A program made the translations under genes and the position numbers. A stretch of DNA of 34,650 nucleotides from Saccharicrinis sp. GTDB taxonomy: Bacteria; Bacteroidota; Bacteroidia; Bacteroidales; Marinilabiliaceae. The stretch is taken from the NCBI GenBank assembly GCA_024635585.1, contig JAGXIP010000260.1, positions 1 to 34,650 on the forward strand, read 5' to 3'. Under the pieces are notes generated by a model, which saw only the letters and a program-made list of their open reading frames with translations, had not been told where the DNA came from and did not search any database. Shown piece after piece: positions 24,893 through 32,668 of the stretch (the stretch's first letter is position 1; each line of letters starts with the position of its first letter).

Positions 24893-26206
24893 CTAAATTT
24901 TATTTTTTTTAGCTTTAGTTCTGTTTTTTTTCAAGCTAGCTTCAAGTTCTGCTATTTTGTTTTCTTTTTCTTTTAAGAGGTTGGTGAGATTAGAAATAGA
25001 CTGTTCCTGTGTATTTTCCGGTACAGCGGCATTTAACCGCAAACTAAAATCACTTAATATGTTCATGTAATTGATAAAGGCCTGATAAGGAGATTCAAAG
25101 GGGTTAAAATACGAATGAACGTCGCCATCGGAAAAGTATTTTGTACACATGTAATAAAAGTGATCGCTGGCCTGTAAGTACAGCCAATCTTCCAGAAGTT
25201 TAGCCTCAGTACATTTTTGCACCTTAGGAAGCAGTTCGTATAGCTTATTGAATGCTTCTTCCTGCATTTCGTTACCTAACCAGGCTGTCAGGTCGCGCTC
25301 TTCATCGGCCCACGAAATAGCATTAGGAACACTGATAGCTGAAATAGGTTGTAGCTTTTGTACCACCTCTGATGGGGTAGAAAAGGAGAGTTCCTTGTGC
25401 TTGAGTATCTCGCTTGGTAAATTTTTCAAAAACTCAAATATCCCAGTTTCTTTCCATTGGTGTTCGCCAAAGGTTTCGTAATTTAAAAATAAGTTGATTA
25501 CTTCTGATTTGGGATCCAAATCTTTGAGCCATTGGCCATATTTTTCGGCTGTTAAAGGCCACTCGCTCCATCCTTGGTTGCCAAAACGGAAGGCTATGTC
25601 ATCGCTTAAACTAAAGTTGTTGAGCAGTACTTTAAGTTTTGGGTTAATCTCATTGCAATACAGGTAATTAGGGCTTTTCCAGCCTAACACGTGCTTGGCG
25701 CCTTCGGTTAGCATCGCTTTGTATCCCATTTTATGCACTGTGTCACCCATCTCATCCGAGTAGATAAGCTCAGTGTTACGGAATATAGTGGGCTCTTGAT
25801 TAAATAGTTCTTTTATTGTGGTACTATGCATTTTAACCTGTCGCTCAAATTCATTTTTATCTTTTAAAGCAACCAGCGAATGGCAATTTGTTTCCGATAA
25901 AAATTCCACATAACCAGTGGCTGCAAGCTTTTGAAAACTTTCAATAACCTCTGGGGCGTACAGTTGAAATTGTTTAATAGCTTGGCCTGACAAGGAAAAA
26001 GCCACTTTAAACTTACCTTTATTTTCTTGGAGCAGTTTAAGTAGAATCGCGTTTGTGGGTAGATAACTCTTTTCTGAAATCTTAGCCAAAATACTTTCGT
26101 TGCTATAATCATCGTAGTAATAATGATCATTGCCAATATCGAAAAAACGATACCGACGAAAGCGGAATGGTTGGTGAACTTGAAAATATAAGCAAATAGT
26201 TTTCAT
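24893..26206 (-). CDS. GH57 alpha-amylase-like protein
   Basis: 437 residues of family GH57, which acts on alpha-glucans by a retaining mechanism. Region 1 is VHQPFR (H11-Q12-P13). Region 3 carries the nucleophile E146 in FRNTELIYSDE. Region 4 is LFLNYETFGEHQW, where residue 242 is asparagine. The family's proton donor is aspartate at this place (DYETFGEH), so activity may be reduced or lost. The GH57 alpha-amylase-like subgroup of Bacteroidota is known to lack one or both catalytic residues. The C-terminus (about 400-437) is a charged coiled coil (KEKENKIAELEASLKKN). No signal peptide, so cytoplasmic. It sits 20 bases after the GT4 gene in the glycogen operon. Confidence 0.88.
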   Translation of the reverse strand: MKTICLYFQVHQPFRFRRYRFFDIGNDHYYYDDYSNESILAKISEKSYLPTNAILLKLLQENKGKFKVAFSLSGQAIKQFQLYAPEVIESFQKLAATGYVEFLSETNCHSLVALKDKNEFERQVKMHSTTIKELFNQEPTIFRNTELIYSDEMGDTVHKMGYKAMLTEGAKHVLGWKSPNYLYCNEINPKLKVLLNNFSLSDDIAFRFGNQGWSEWPLTAEKYGQWLKDLDPKSEVINLFLNYETFGEHQWKETGIFEFLKNLPSEILKHKELSFSTPSEVVQKLQPISAISVPNAISWADEERDLTAWLGNEMQEEAFNKLYELLPKVQKCTEAKLLEDWLYLQASDHFYYMCTKYFSDGDVHSYFNPFESPYQAFINYMNILSDFSLRLNAAVPENTQEQSISNLTNLLKEKENKIAELEASLKKNRTKAKKNKI

Positions 26207-26226
26207 AAGCTTGTAGATTTTTAGGA

Positions 26227-27519
26227 TTAGTTTGTTTGAGCTACGGAATCATATACTTCTTTCACTTTCAGAGCGGAATCTTCCCATTTTAAGGATTCCA
26301 CTTCGCTCTTCCCATGACGGATGAACATTTTTGATAAGGATGGGTATTTGAGCACACCGTAAATGGCGTCGGCCATAGCCTCTATATCCCAAAAGTTTGT
26401 TTTTATGGCATGATCCAAAATCTCGGCCACGCCTGATTGGTACGAAATAAGTACTGGCACGTTGCTTTGCATAGCCTCCAAGGGTGAAATGCCAAAGGGT
26501 TCTGATACGGAGGGCATTACGTATAAGTCGCTCATGCGTAACATGGTGAAAACATCCTCTCCTTTCAGGAATCCTGTAAAATGGAACTTGTCTGTAATTT
26601 TAAGCTCGGCGGCTCTTCGTATCATTTTCTCCATCATGTCGCCACTACCCGCCATTACAAATCGTACATTATTCATTTTTTGAAGAACACGGTAAGCAGC
26701 CTCCACAAAATATTCCGGACCTTTTTGCATGGTGATTCTACCTAAAAAAGTAACAATTTTTTCATCCTTGTTCTTTTTAAAAGGTATCTCTGTTTCCATG
26801 TCCTTAGGTTCTACCGCATTATATACGGTTACAACCTTGTCGGGATGTTGGCCATATTTTTCTATTACAATAGTTCGGGTCAGGTTGCTCACGGTAATAA
26901 TTTTGTCGGCGGCATCCAAACCTCTTTTTTCAATTTCGAAAACCGTTGGGTTAACACTTCCCCCGCTTCTGTCAAAATCGGTGGCATGTACATGCACCAC
27001 CAGCGGTTTTCCAGAGGCCTCTTTGGCAGCTATCCCTGCAGGGTAGGCTAGCCAATCGTGTGCATGTATAACATCAAATTCATTGTCCTGCGCGATAACG
27101 CTGGCAACCAGTGCATAGTTTGCTATTTCGTGCAGTAAATCACTGCCATACTTGCCCGAAAAGGCTATTTTGCCTTCTTCATCAGTTTGTACTATCTTTT
27201 TAACGCCATCTACCTTTACCTTGGTCATTTTCCAGTAATCTTCCGGATCTACGTAAGGTATGATATGTGTGTCCACCTCAATGTATTCCATCTCTTTCTG
27301 AAACTTCTTAAAATCTATTTTTCGCTGACGGATAGATACGTTATTAGCGCCCATGACTTTTATGGCGGTTTGATTTTCGTCTCCATGTGCTTTGGGCACC
27401 ACAAACAAAACATCTAATTCTTTAATATGCGATAAGCCGCGGGTTAAGCCGTAACATGCCGTACCCAAGCCACCAGTAATATGAGGAGGAAACTCCCAGC
27501 CAAACATCAATACCCTCAT
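26227..27519 (-). CDS. GT4-type glycosyltransferase (glycogen synthase-like)
   Basis: 430 residues, GT-B fold. The N-terminus MRVLMFGWEFPPHITGGLGTA is typical of the starch/glycogen-synthase-like GT4/GT5 group. Further motifs are DVIHAHDWLAYPAGI, the donor-binding half starting ETEIPFKKNKDEKIVTFLGRI, and the sugar-nucleotide site SEPFGISPLEAMQSNVPVL with its E-x7-E pattern. Donor and product are not proven. The position between debranching enzyme and GH57 protein, with only 2 bases to the debranching gene, points to glycogen. Together with the GT3 domain of the fusion protein, the organism would have two different glucan synthases. The same trio order is known to me from Bacteroides. Confidence 0.87.
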   Translation of the reverse strand: MRVLMFGWEFPPHITGGLGTACYGLTRGLSHIKELDVLFVVPKAHGDENQTAIKVMGANNVSIRQRKIDFKKFQKEMEYIEVDTHIIPYVDPEDYWKMTKVKVDGVKKIVQTDEEGKIAFSGKYGSDLLHEIANYALVASVIAQDNEFDVIHAHDWLAYPAGIAAKEASGKPLVVHVHATDFDRSGGSVNPTVFEIEKRGLDAADKIITVSNLTRTIVIEKYGQHPDKVVTVYNAVEPKDMETEIPFKKNKDEKIVTFLGRITMQKGPEYFVEAAYRVLQKMNNVRFVMAGSGDMMEKMIRRAAELKITDKFHFTGFLKGEDVFTMLRMSDLYVMPSVSEPFGISPLEAMQSNVPVLISYQSGVAEILDHAIKTNFWDIEAMADAIYGVLKYPSLSKMFIRHGKSEVESLKWEDSALKVKEVYDSVAQTN

Positions 27520-27521
27520 AG

Positions 27522-29450
27522 TTAGTTATATTTTTCGATTAGTTTAAGTATTTTAAGAACTCCTGCTACGTTCCAGGCCATGCTCACAGCACCTTTCCCA
27601 AGGTGTGGAGGATTGCCATCGTAATATTCTGATAGGGTTCCGATGCAATGTTGTGTCATTTCTTCTCCAAAGTTTTCGGCCAGTTGTTTGATGTGACTTA
27701 AGCCCCCCTGTTTATGTAATTTTAGATAACCCTCGGCATAAAAGGAGGTAAGCCAAGGCCAAGCTGCCCCCTGATGTATGCTGAACTCGCGAATGTCTGC
27801 TTTACCAATGGATATGCCCAGATATTTTGGGTCGGAAGGCGATAGCGTGCGAAGACCTTTGGGTGTAACCAATTGTTTTTTGATAGCGTCTATCACTAAT
27901 TTTCTTTGGTCGCTATCCAACGGTGAAAAGTTGAAGGCCGTTGCAAATACTTGATTGGGTCTTATAGAGGCATCTTTGAAGTCTCCGTTAACTACATCGT
28001 ACAAACATTGGTCGTCTTCGTTCCAAAAAGTATCAATAAACGACTGTTTTACCTTATCGCAAAGTGGTTTAAGTTCCTCTGTTAGCTTATTGTTTTTATT
28101 TTTTTCGGCCAATTCAGTAGTGAGGCACAAAGCATTGTACCATAGTGCATTCACTTCAACGCAGGTTCCATTTCTCGGTGTTACAGGCTTACCGTTGTTC
28201 ATGCCATTCATCCATGTTAGTGGCTGGTTATCGTCCGAAGCGTAGATAAGTCCGTTTTCGAGCAAGCAGACATTTTCAAATCTGTCATTTTTAAAGGCAT
28301 GTATGATGGATACAAGTAAGTCGCCGTATTTTGTCCAAAGGTCGTTCATGCACGATTTCTTCCAGCACTGTTGCGTGGTCCAAAAAAACCATAACGGGGT
28401 GTCAACTTCTTCTATTTTGCTTATGCTTTTATCACTGATAAAGTCGTTTATTTCTTTGGCCGATGATTCGAGTACTTTCTGCAATAGTTCATAATCGCCT
28501 AAAGCCTCGGTTAATGAAGGAACTGAAATAAGCGAGTCGCGAAGTCGTTTTTTATACCAATGGTAACCTGCAACAATGGTTGTTTCATCTCCTTTTTGCA
28601 AAAAGAATTGTGATCCTGAATTGAGAAGGTTATTGTAAACGCTGTCGCGCGGAATGCGTTTGTTCACTTCCTTTTTAAATATACTTTCAAATTTTGATGG
28701 TTGTTGTTCCTTTGTAGAGGCTGAAACAATTATGCTCTCTCCAGTTTTTATTTTCACCTCAAAATAACCGGGAACATATAAATCTTCTTTATAGTCGTAT
28801 CCTCTGGCTTCCTCCTTAAAATACTCAATGCCTTTATACCAATGTGGAACAGGCACAAATTCGTTTGATTTGGAAATTTGTATCGATAATTTGGGCAGCT
28901 TTGGGTACAACTGAATGGCAATGCCGTTTGGTACTGCATCATATTTGGTATTGGCTTCCAGGTTTTGATAGGTTAATTCGTGCACACTTCTATTGGCCAA
29001 AAAAGGTTTTAACTTTAAAGTGGTATCCTTAGGACCCTCTAAAAGGGTGTATCTAATTAGTATTTGCTCTTCTTTTTGCACAAGTACCTCTTCAACCGCC
29101 AACACTACATCGCCAACCCGATAAACTTTGCGCGGTATAGCATCAAAATCCAGTTCGCGGATGTACTTGTGTCCTTTGGGTTCATAACGATTGTCGTGAT
29201 ATTTATGCATCCCCAGATTAAACTCTTTTTCGTGCTGTACAATTGTAGCATCTAAAGTACTCAAAAGTACATGACGTGTCATATCAAACTCGGGAATAGG
29301 ACATACCAACAGGCCATGGTATTTTCGGGTATTACAACCTATAATACTCGAGCTTGAGTAGGACCCCGCCCGGTTAGTACGAAGAATCTCTTTGTAGAGT
29401 GACTGCTCCAGGTTGATGAGTTGAGATTTATGAAATGTTAAATAGGACAT
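27522..29450 (-). CDS. Glycogen debranching enzyme (amylo-alpha-1,6-glucosidase, GH133)
   Basis: 642 residues. Removes alpha-1,6 branches so that the phosphorylase can continue. The bacterial debranching N-terminal domain spans about 15-235: EILRTNRAGSYSSSSIIG, RKYHGLLV, and VLAVEEVLVQKEEQILIRY. The alpha/alpha-barrel catalytic domain follows: VAGYHWYKKR (where many members have GYPWF), TPLWFFWTTQQCWKK, NALWYNALC, RPNQVFATAF and HQGAAWPWLTSFYAEGYLK. No signal peptide. It is the first gene of the operon debranching enzyme, GT4, GH57, CBM48 protein. The 185-base upstream region holds repeats and dyads that may be operators. Confidence 0.92.
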   Translation of the reverse strand: MSYLTFHKSQLINLEQSLYKEILRTNRAGSYSSSSIIGCNTRKYHGLLVCPIPEFDMTRHVLLSTLDATIVQHEKEFNLGMHKYHDNRYEPKGHKYIRELDFDAIPRKVYRVGDVVLAVEEVLVQKEEQILIRYTLLEGPKDTTLKLKPFLANRSVHELTYQNLEANTKYDAVPNGIAIQLYPKLPKLSIQISKSNEFVPVPHWYKGIEYFKEEARGYDYKEDLYVPGYFEVKIKTGESIIVSASTKEQQPSKFESIFKKEVNKRIPRDSVYNNLLNSGSQFFLQKGDETTIVAGYHWYKKRLRDSLISVPSLTEALGDYELLQKVLESSAKEINDFISDKSISKIEEVDTPLWFFWTTQQCWKKSCMNDLWTKYGDLLVSIIHAFKNDRFENVCLLENGLIYASDDNQPLTWMNGMNNGKPVTPRNGTCVEVNALWYNALCLTTELAEKNKNNKLTEELKPLCDKVKQSFIDTFWNEDDQCLYDVVNGDFKDASIRPNQVFATAFNFSPLDSDQRKLVIDAIKKQLVTPKGLRTLSPSDPKYLGISIGKADIREFSIHQGAAWPWLTSFYAEGYLKLHKQGGLSHIKQLAENFGEEMTQHCIGTLSEYYDGNPPHLGKGAVSMAWNVAGVLKILKLIEKYN

Positions 29451-29535
29451 TGGTCGTTTAGGTTAATTGTACAATAAATTGGATAAGAAGTGTTGTTTCA
29501 AATGTTGTAGGCATATTTTATAGTTTACGCCAATC

Positions 29536-29631
29536 GGTTGATTTTAAATGTCAATATAGCAACAAAATCAATCATTTTAAAATTAAGTAGCGATTAAAAT
29601 TTGAAATTCACATTAATTATTAAATTCACAT
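29536..29631 (-). promoter_or_regulatory. Dyad and direct repeats upstream of the glycogen operon
   Basis: GGTTGATTTT (29536-29545) pairs with AAAATCAATC (29564-29573), nine pairs and one wobble. The 10-base sequence AAATTCACAT occurs twice, at 29604-29613 and 29622-29631, 18 bases apart start to start, close to the GSCFA stop. Such spaced repeats could bind a dimeric regulator on two turns of the helix. No exact TAnnTTTG box was found here, so the promoter itself is not located. Confidence 0.35.
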
Positions 29632-29635
29632 AAAT

Positions 29636-30622
29636 TTAAGCAATTCTACTTTTCACATAGTTTAAGTCGTTGGTGAAATTTGCATGTGGATATTTTAAAA
29701 TATAAGTTTCTATCTTTTTTAATTGGTTTATTAAAAATGATTGGTGTAATTCAGAATTGACATTGGTAGCCTTATGATTTAAAGCCTTGGATAAGTTAAG
29801 CATCTCCTTTTTATATTGCAAAGTATTGGCAGAAAAAAAACAATGTTCAAACTTTTGCCAAATGTAGTCGATGGCGGATGATGATGGGTGCAGCATGTCG
29901 TCGGCATAAAATCTGTAGTCTCGTAGGTCGTCCATCAATAACTCATAAGCCGGAAAATAATGACAGTTTTGCCATGTGTGACAAAGAGCGTCAATGGCCA
30001 TTAGTAGGGTCGATTTGCTAATTTGATTCCCATGTGCACCATCTTTCCAATGTCGCACTGGGCTTACCGTAAAAATCACTTTTAAGTTAGGATTGAATTC
30101 GGCAAGTTGGGTCAATAGTGCCTTGTAGGTATTTACTATTTCATCAATGCTCAGTATATATCTGTCAAAATAATTGGCAGGATATTTATGACAGTTGGAA
30201 ACTATTTGTTTCGTTTCTTTTAGCTGATATACCCATGCACTGCCAAAAGTGATAAAAAGAAATTCGCACTGTTTTAGATAGTTGAAAGCACTGCAGCAAT
30301 TGTTATTTATGTTCTGTAAGCAGATTGATTTATCGGGATTAGAAAATGTACTGTGATGGTCGAAACTTAACCATAAATCATTGTAATGGCGAAGGTCGGA
30401 GTTTAGGTATATCTTTTGATTAATTATAGAAGTGAGTGTGGTGGCTACACTTAAAGGATTGTAAATTACACCAAATGGATTTATAGAGGCACTTAATTTA
30501 AAGTCATCAAACTTGTTACCTATATTACTCGCAAAACATGAACCTACGAACATTACTTTAGAATGTGGCTCAATTTTGTGCTGGAAGGGTTCAACCGTAA
30601 TTTCTGTCCTGAACTTTTCCAT
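29636..30622 (-). CDS. GSCFA-domain protein
   Basis: 328 residues. The family name motif is present near the N-terminus: VMFVGSCFASNIG (G27-A31). It continues with the family's SINPFGVIYNPLSVA and FITFGSAWVYQ, and carries ADDMLHPSS, in which D242 and H245 form a D-x-x-H pair. The Ser in GSCFA and the D-x-x-H pair recall SGNH/GDSL hydrolases, so an esterase-like activity is likely but not shown for the family. There is no signal peptide. It follows queG by 67 bases with a possible promoter between them, so its link to the suf/queG genes may be only positional. Confidence 0.85.
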   Translation of the reverse strand: MEKFRTEITVEPFQHKIEPHSKVMFVGSCFASNIGNKFDDFKLSASINPFGVIYNPLSVATTLTSIINQKIYLNSDLRHYNDLWLSFDHHSTFSNPDKSICLQNINNNCCSAFNYLKQCEFLFITFGSAWVYQLKETKQIVSNCHKYPANYFDRYILSIDEIVNTYKALLTQLAEFNPNLKVIFTVSPVRHWKDGAHGNQISKSTLLMAIDALCHTWQNCHYFPAYELLMDDLRDYRFYADDMLHPSSSAIDYIWQKFEHCFFSANTLQYKKEMLNLSKALNHKATNVNSELHQSFLINQLKKIETYILKYPHANFTNDLNYVKSRIA

Positions 30623-30656
30623 AAAAAGATATTTTGATAATTAGGATTTGATTTCG

Positions 30657-30664
30657 CAAAAGTA
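30657..30664 (-). promoter_or_regulatory. Candidate -7 box of the GSCFA gene
   Basis: Minus-strand TACTTTTG matches TAnnTTTG exactly, 34 bases before the start codon at 30622. No -33 TTTG at the proper distance. Confidence 0.3.
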
Positions 30665-30689
30665 ATGCTTCTAATGATATGATGTTAAT

Positions 30690-31634
30690 TTATTCAGCAT
30701 CTTTTGATATTAGAAAATCAATATTACGTCTTAATCCTGAATATTTTGCTCTTTTAACGGCTGATTTTCTGAATGTTTCGATAAATTGCTCGTTCGTCAG
30801 GTTGTGCCATTCGTTTTTGGTGAGTTGTATTATTTTAGTGACGGGAGTTAGATTTTTATTGGTGTTCGGTCTTGATTTCCATGTCCACGGGCAAACTTCC
30901 TGACAGATATCGCAACCAAAAACGCGATTTTCCATCTTACCCTTAAATTTTTCGGGGATTGAATCCTTGTTTTCGATGGTGAGATAGGAAATGCATTTGC
31001 GCGCATCAAGTAATCGGCCGGGGAGGATTGCTTGTGTAGGACAGGCATCAATGCAACGGGTGCAGCCGCCACAGGCATCTTGAATGGGCTCGTCGTAAGG
31101 CAGGTCAAGGTTGATGATGAGTTCGGAGATAAAAACGTAACTGCCCAGCTTTTTATGGATGAGGTGAGTGTTTTTGCCAATCCATCCCAGGCCAGCTTTT
31201 GCAGCCAGGCTGCGCTCCAATACTGGGGCAGAATCAACAAAATAACGCCCTTCGAGCGAAGGGTAAATCTCTTCTTTTATATATTGGAATAAAAATTCGA
31301 GTTGATCTTTGACAACAAAATGGTAATCCACTCCATAGGCATAACGGGCAATGATGGGAGCTTCCGGATCGGTTTGTTTTGCTTTTGGAGTGTAATTGGA
31401 AAGCAACACAATAACTGATTTGGCACCTTCGACCAATTTGGACGGATCAACTCTTTTCTCGAAATGGTTGGCCATGTAATGCATATTACCGTGCATTTGA
31501 TTTGCCAGCCAACCTTGCAGTATCTCTTTTTCGGGCACTAACTCCTCGGCCTTGGCAAAGCCGCAGGCATCAAACCCCAGCTCAAGTGCTTTTTGCTTGA
31601 TCAGGTCGCTATATGCCGATTTAAGTAGATCCAC
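30690..31634 (-). CDS. queG: Epoxyqueuosine reductase QueG
   Basis: 314 residues. Catalyses the last step of queuosine synthesis, reducing epoxyqueuosine in the anticodon of tRNAs, with cobalamin and two 4Fe-4S clusters. The N-terminal DUF1730 region has LGFDACGFAKAEEL and RYAYGVDYHFVVKDQL. RYFVDSAPVLERSLAAKAGLGWIGKNT lies in the catalytic core. The ferredoxin-like part has C188-x2-C191-x2-C194-x3-C198 and C241-x2-C244-x3-C248. It starts with GTG (no nearby ATG), 15 bases after the DUF59 gene, so it appears to be the last gene of the suf transcription unit. It lacks the C-terminal HEAT-like repeats of longer homologues. Confidence 0.93.
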   Translation of the reverse strand: MDLLKSAYSDLIKQKALELGFDACGFAKAEELVPEKEILQGWLANQMHGNMHYMANHFEKRVDPSKLVEGAKSVIVLLSNYTPKAKQTDPEAPIIARYAYGVDYHFVVKDQLEFLFQYIKEEIYPSLEGRYFVDSAPVLERSLAAKAGLGWIGKNTHLIHKKLGSYVFISELIINLDLPYDEPIQDACGGCTRCIDACPTQAILPGRLLDARKCISYLTIENKDSIPEKFKGKMENRVFGCDICQEVCPWTWKSRPNTNKNLTPVTKIIQLTKNEWHNLTNEQFIETFRKSAVKRAKYSGLRRNIDFLISKDAE

Positions 31635-31649
31635 AGTAATGTTAGATAG

Positions 31650-31967
31650 TTATAGCAATCCTAGTTCCAACATGGCTTCTTCCGAGAGCATGTCTTTTGT
31701 CCATGGAGGATCAAAAGTGAGGTTAACATCCACATGGGTTATTCCTTCCACATCGCTCACCTTTTCAAAAACTTCCTCGGGCATCGATTCAGCTACCGGG
31801 CAGTTAGGCGATGTAAGTGTCATCACCACAACAGCTTTCCCCTCCTTGTTAACATTTACTTCGTAAATAAGTCCTAAATCGTATATATTCACCGGTATTT
31901 CCGGATCGTAAATGGTTTTTAGGGTGTTAACAATCTCCTCTTCTTTTGATAAAAATTCGTTGTTCAT
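31650..31967 (-). CDS. SUF-associated DUF59 (MIP18-like) Fe-S assembly protein
   Basis: 105 residues of the MIP18/DUF59 family, which help load or target Fe-S clusters. Hallmarks are TIYDPEIPVNIYDLGLIYEV and the cysteine motif TSPNCPVAES, then VDVNLTFDPPWTKDML. In Bacteroidota it is regularly part of the suf gene group and named SUF system Fe-S assembly protein or SufT-like. Here it stands between sufE and queG, a Fe-S enzyme. A small heptamer repeat separates it from sufE. Confidence 0.9.
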   Translation of the reverse strand: MNNEFLSKEEEIVNTLKTIYDPEIPVNIYDLGLIYEVNVNKEGKAVVVMTLTSPNCPVAESMPEEVFEKVSDVEGITHVDVNLTFDPPWTKDMLSEEAMLELGLL

Positions 31968-31976
31968 GATTTATTA

Positions 31977-32004
31977 GTATCAAGTAATTAGTATCAAGTA
32001 TCAA
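31977..32004. repeat. Heptamer repeat upstream of the DUF59 gene
   Basis: Four 7-base units: GTATCAA, GTAATTA, GTATCAA, GTATCAA. Three are identical. It begins 9 bases upstream of the start codon, so it lies in the leader of the DUF59 gene or the sufE-DUF59 linker and could change length by slippage. Confidence 0.7.
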
Positions 32005-32069
32005 GATGTATAATCCGAAATACAAGATGATATATGACAATATATAAACAGCGGTATAGCAATTCTTGT

Positions 32070-32492
32070 TTAAACCTGCTGTGCTCTAAATGCGATGGCA
32101 AAAAGACGCATTTGCTTAATCATGGCAACTAAACCATTGGATCGTGTGGGCGAAAGGTGCTCTTTTAGTCCAATTTCGTTGATAAAAGATAAATCGCTGT
32201 CGATAATATCTTGCGGTGTTTGACCGGAGAGCGCACGTATCATAAGGGCAACAATTCCCTTAACAATGATGGCGTCGCTATCGCCCATGTAATACACCTT
32301 ACCATCGTCCATCCATGCATGTAACCAAACTTTCGACTGGCATCCGTCCAATACATTTTGTTCTACCCTGTATTGGTTATCAAAGGGTTCCAGATCATTT
32401 CCCAGTTCAATAAGATAGGCGTATTTGTCCATCCATTCACTAAAAGCACCAAATTCTTCTACAATCTCGTTTTGTATTTCTTTTATCGTCAT
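32070..32492 (-). CDS. sufE: Sulfur acceptor protein SufE
   Basis: 140 residues. Takes the persulfide sulfur from SufS and passes it on to the SufB scaffold. The acceptor cysteine is C51 in NVLDGCQSKVWL. Other family features are FDNQYRVEQ before it, YMGDSDAIIVKGIVALMIRALSG, and the C-terminal GLKEHLSPTRSNGLVAMIKQMR. Full length. It is downstream of sufS on the same strand with a 176-base spacer, and upstream of the DUF59 gene. Confidence 0.95.
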   Translation of the reverse strand: MTIKEIQNEIVEEFGAFSEWMDKYAYLIELGNDLEPFDNQYRVEQNVLDGCQSKVWLHAWMDDGKVYYMGDSDAIIVKGIVALMIRALSGQTPQDIIDSDLSFINEIGLKEHLSPTRSNGLVAMIKQMRLFAIAFRAQQV

Positions 32493-32515
32493 TGTTGAAA
32501 TCTCTATTTTATGTT

Positions 32516-32529
32516 TCGGTTAAAACCGA
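32516..32529. promoter_or_regulatory. Palindrome in the sufE leader
   Basis: TCGGTTAAAACCGA, a 14-base inverted repeat (6-bp arms, 2-base centre) 24 bases upstream of the sufE start codon. It could be an operator or a small hairpin. The protein binding it, if any, is unknown. Confidence 0.3.
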
Positions 32530-32668
32530 TTTGTTCTTCGTAATACTGCTTGGTATCCGTCGGAGGCCGGACACGGTGAATGCTGTGTATAGTATAAAAA
32601 AGATTTTGTTTAAAATATGTAGAATTAGACCTGTGCTATGCTTGTCCGACTACATTTAGTTATTGTAT

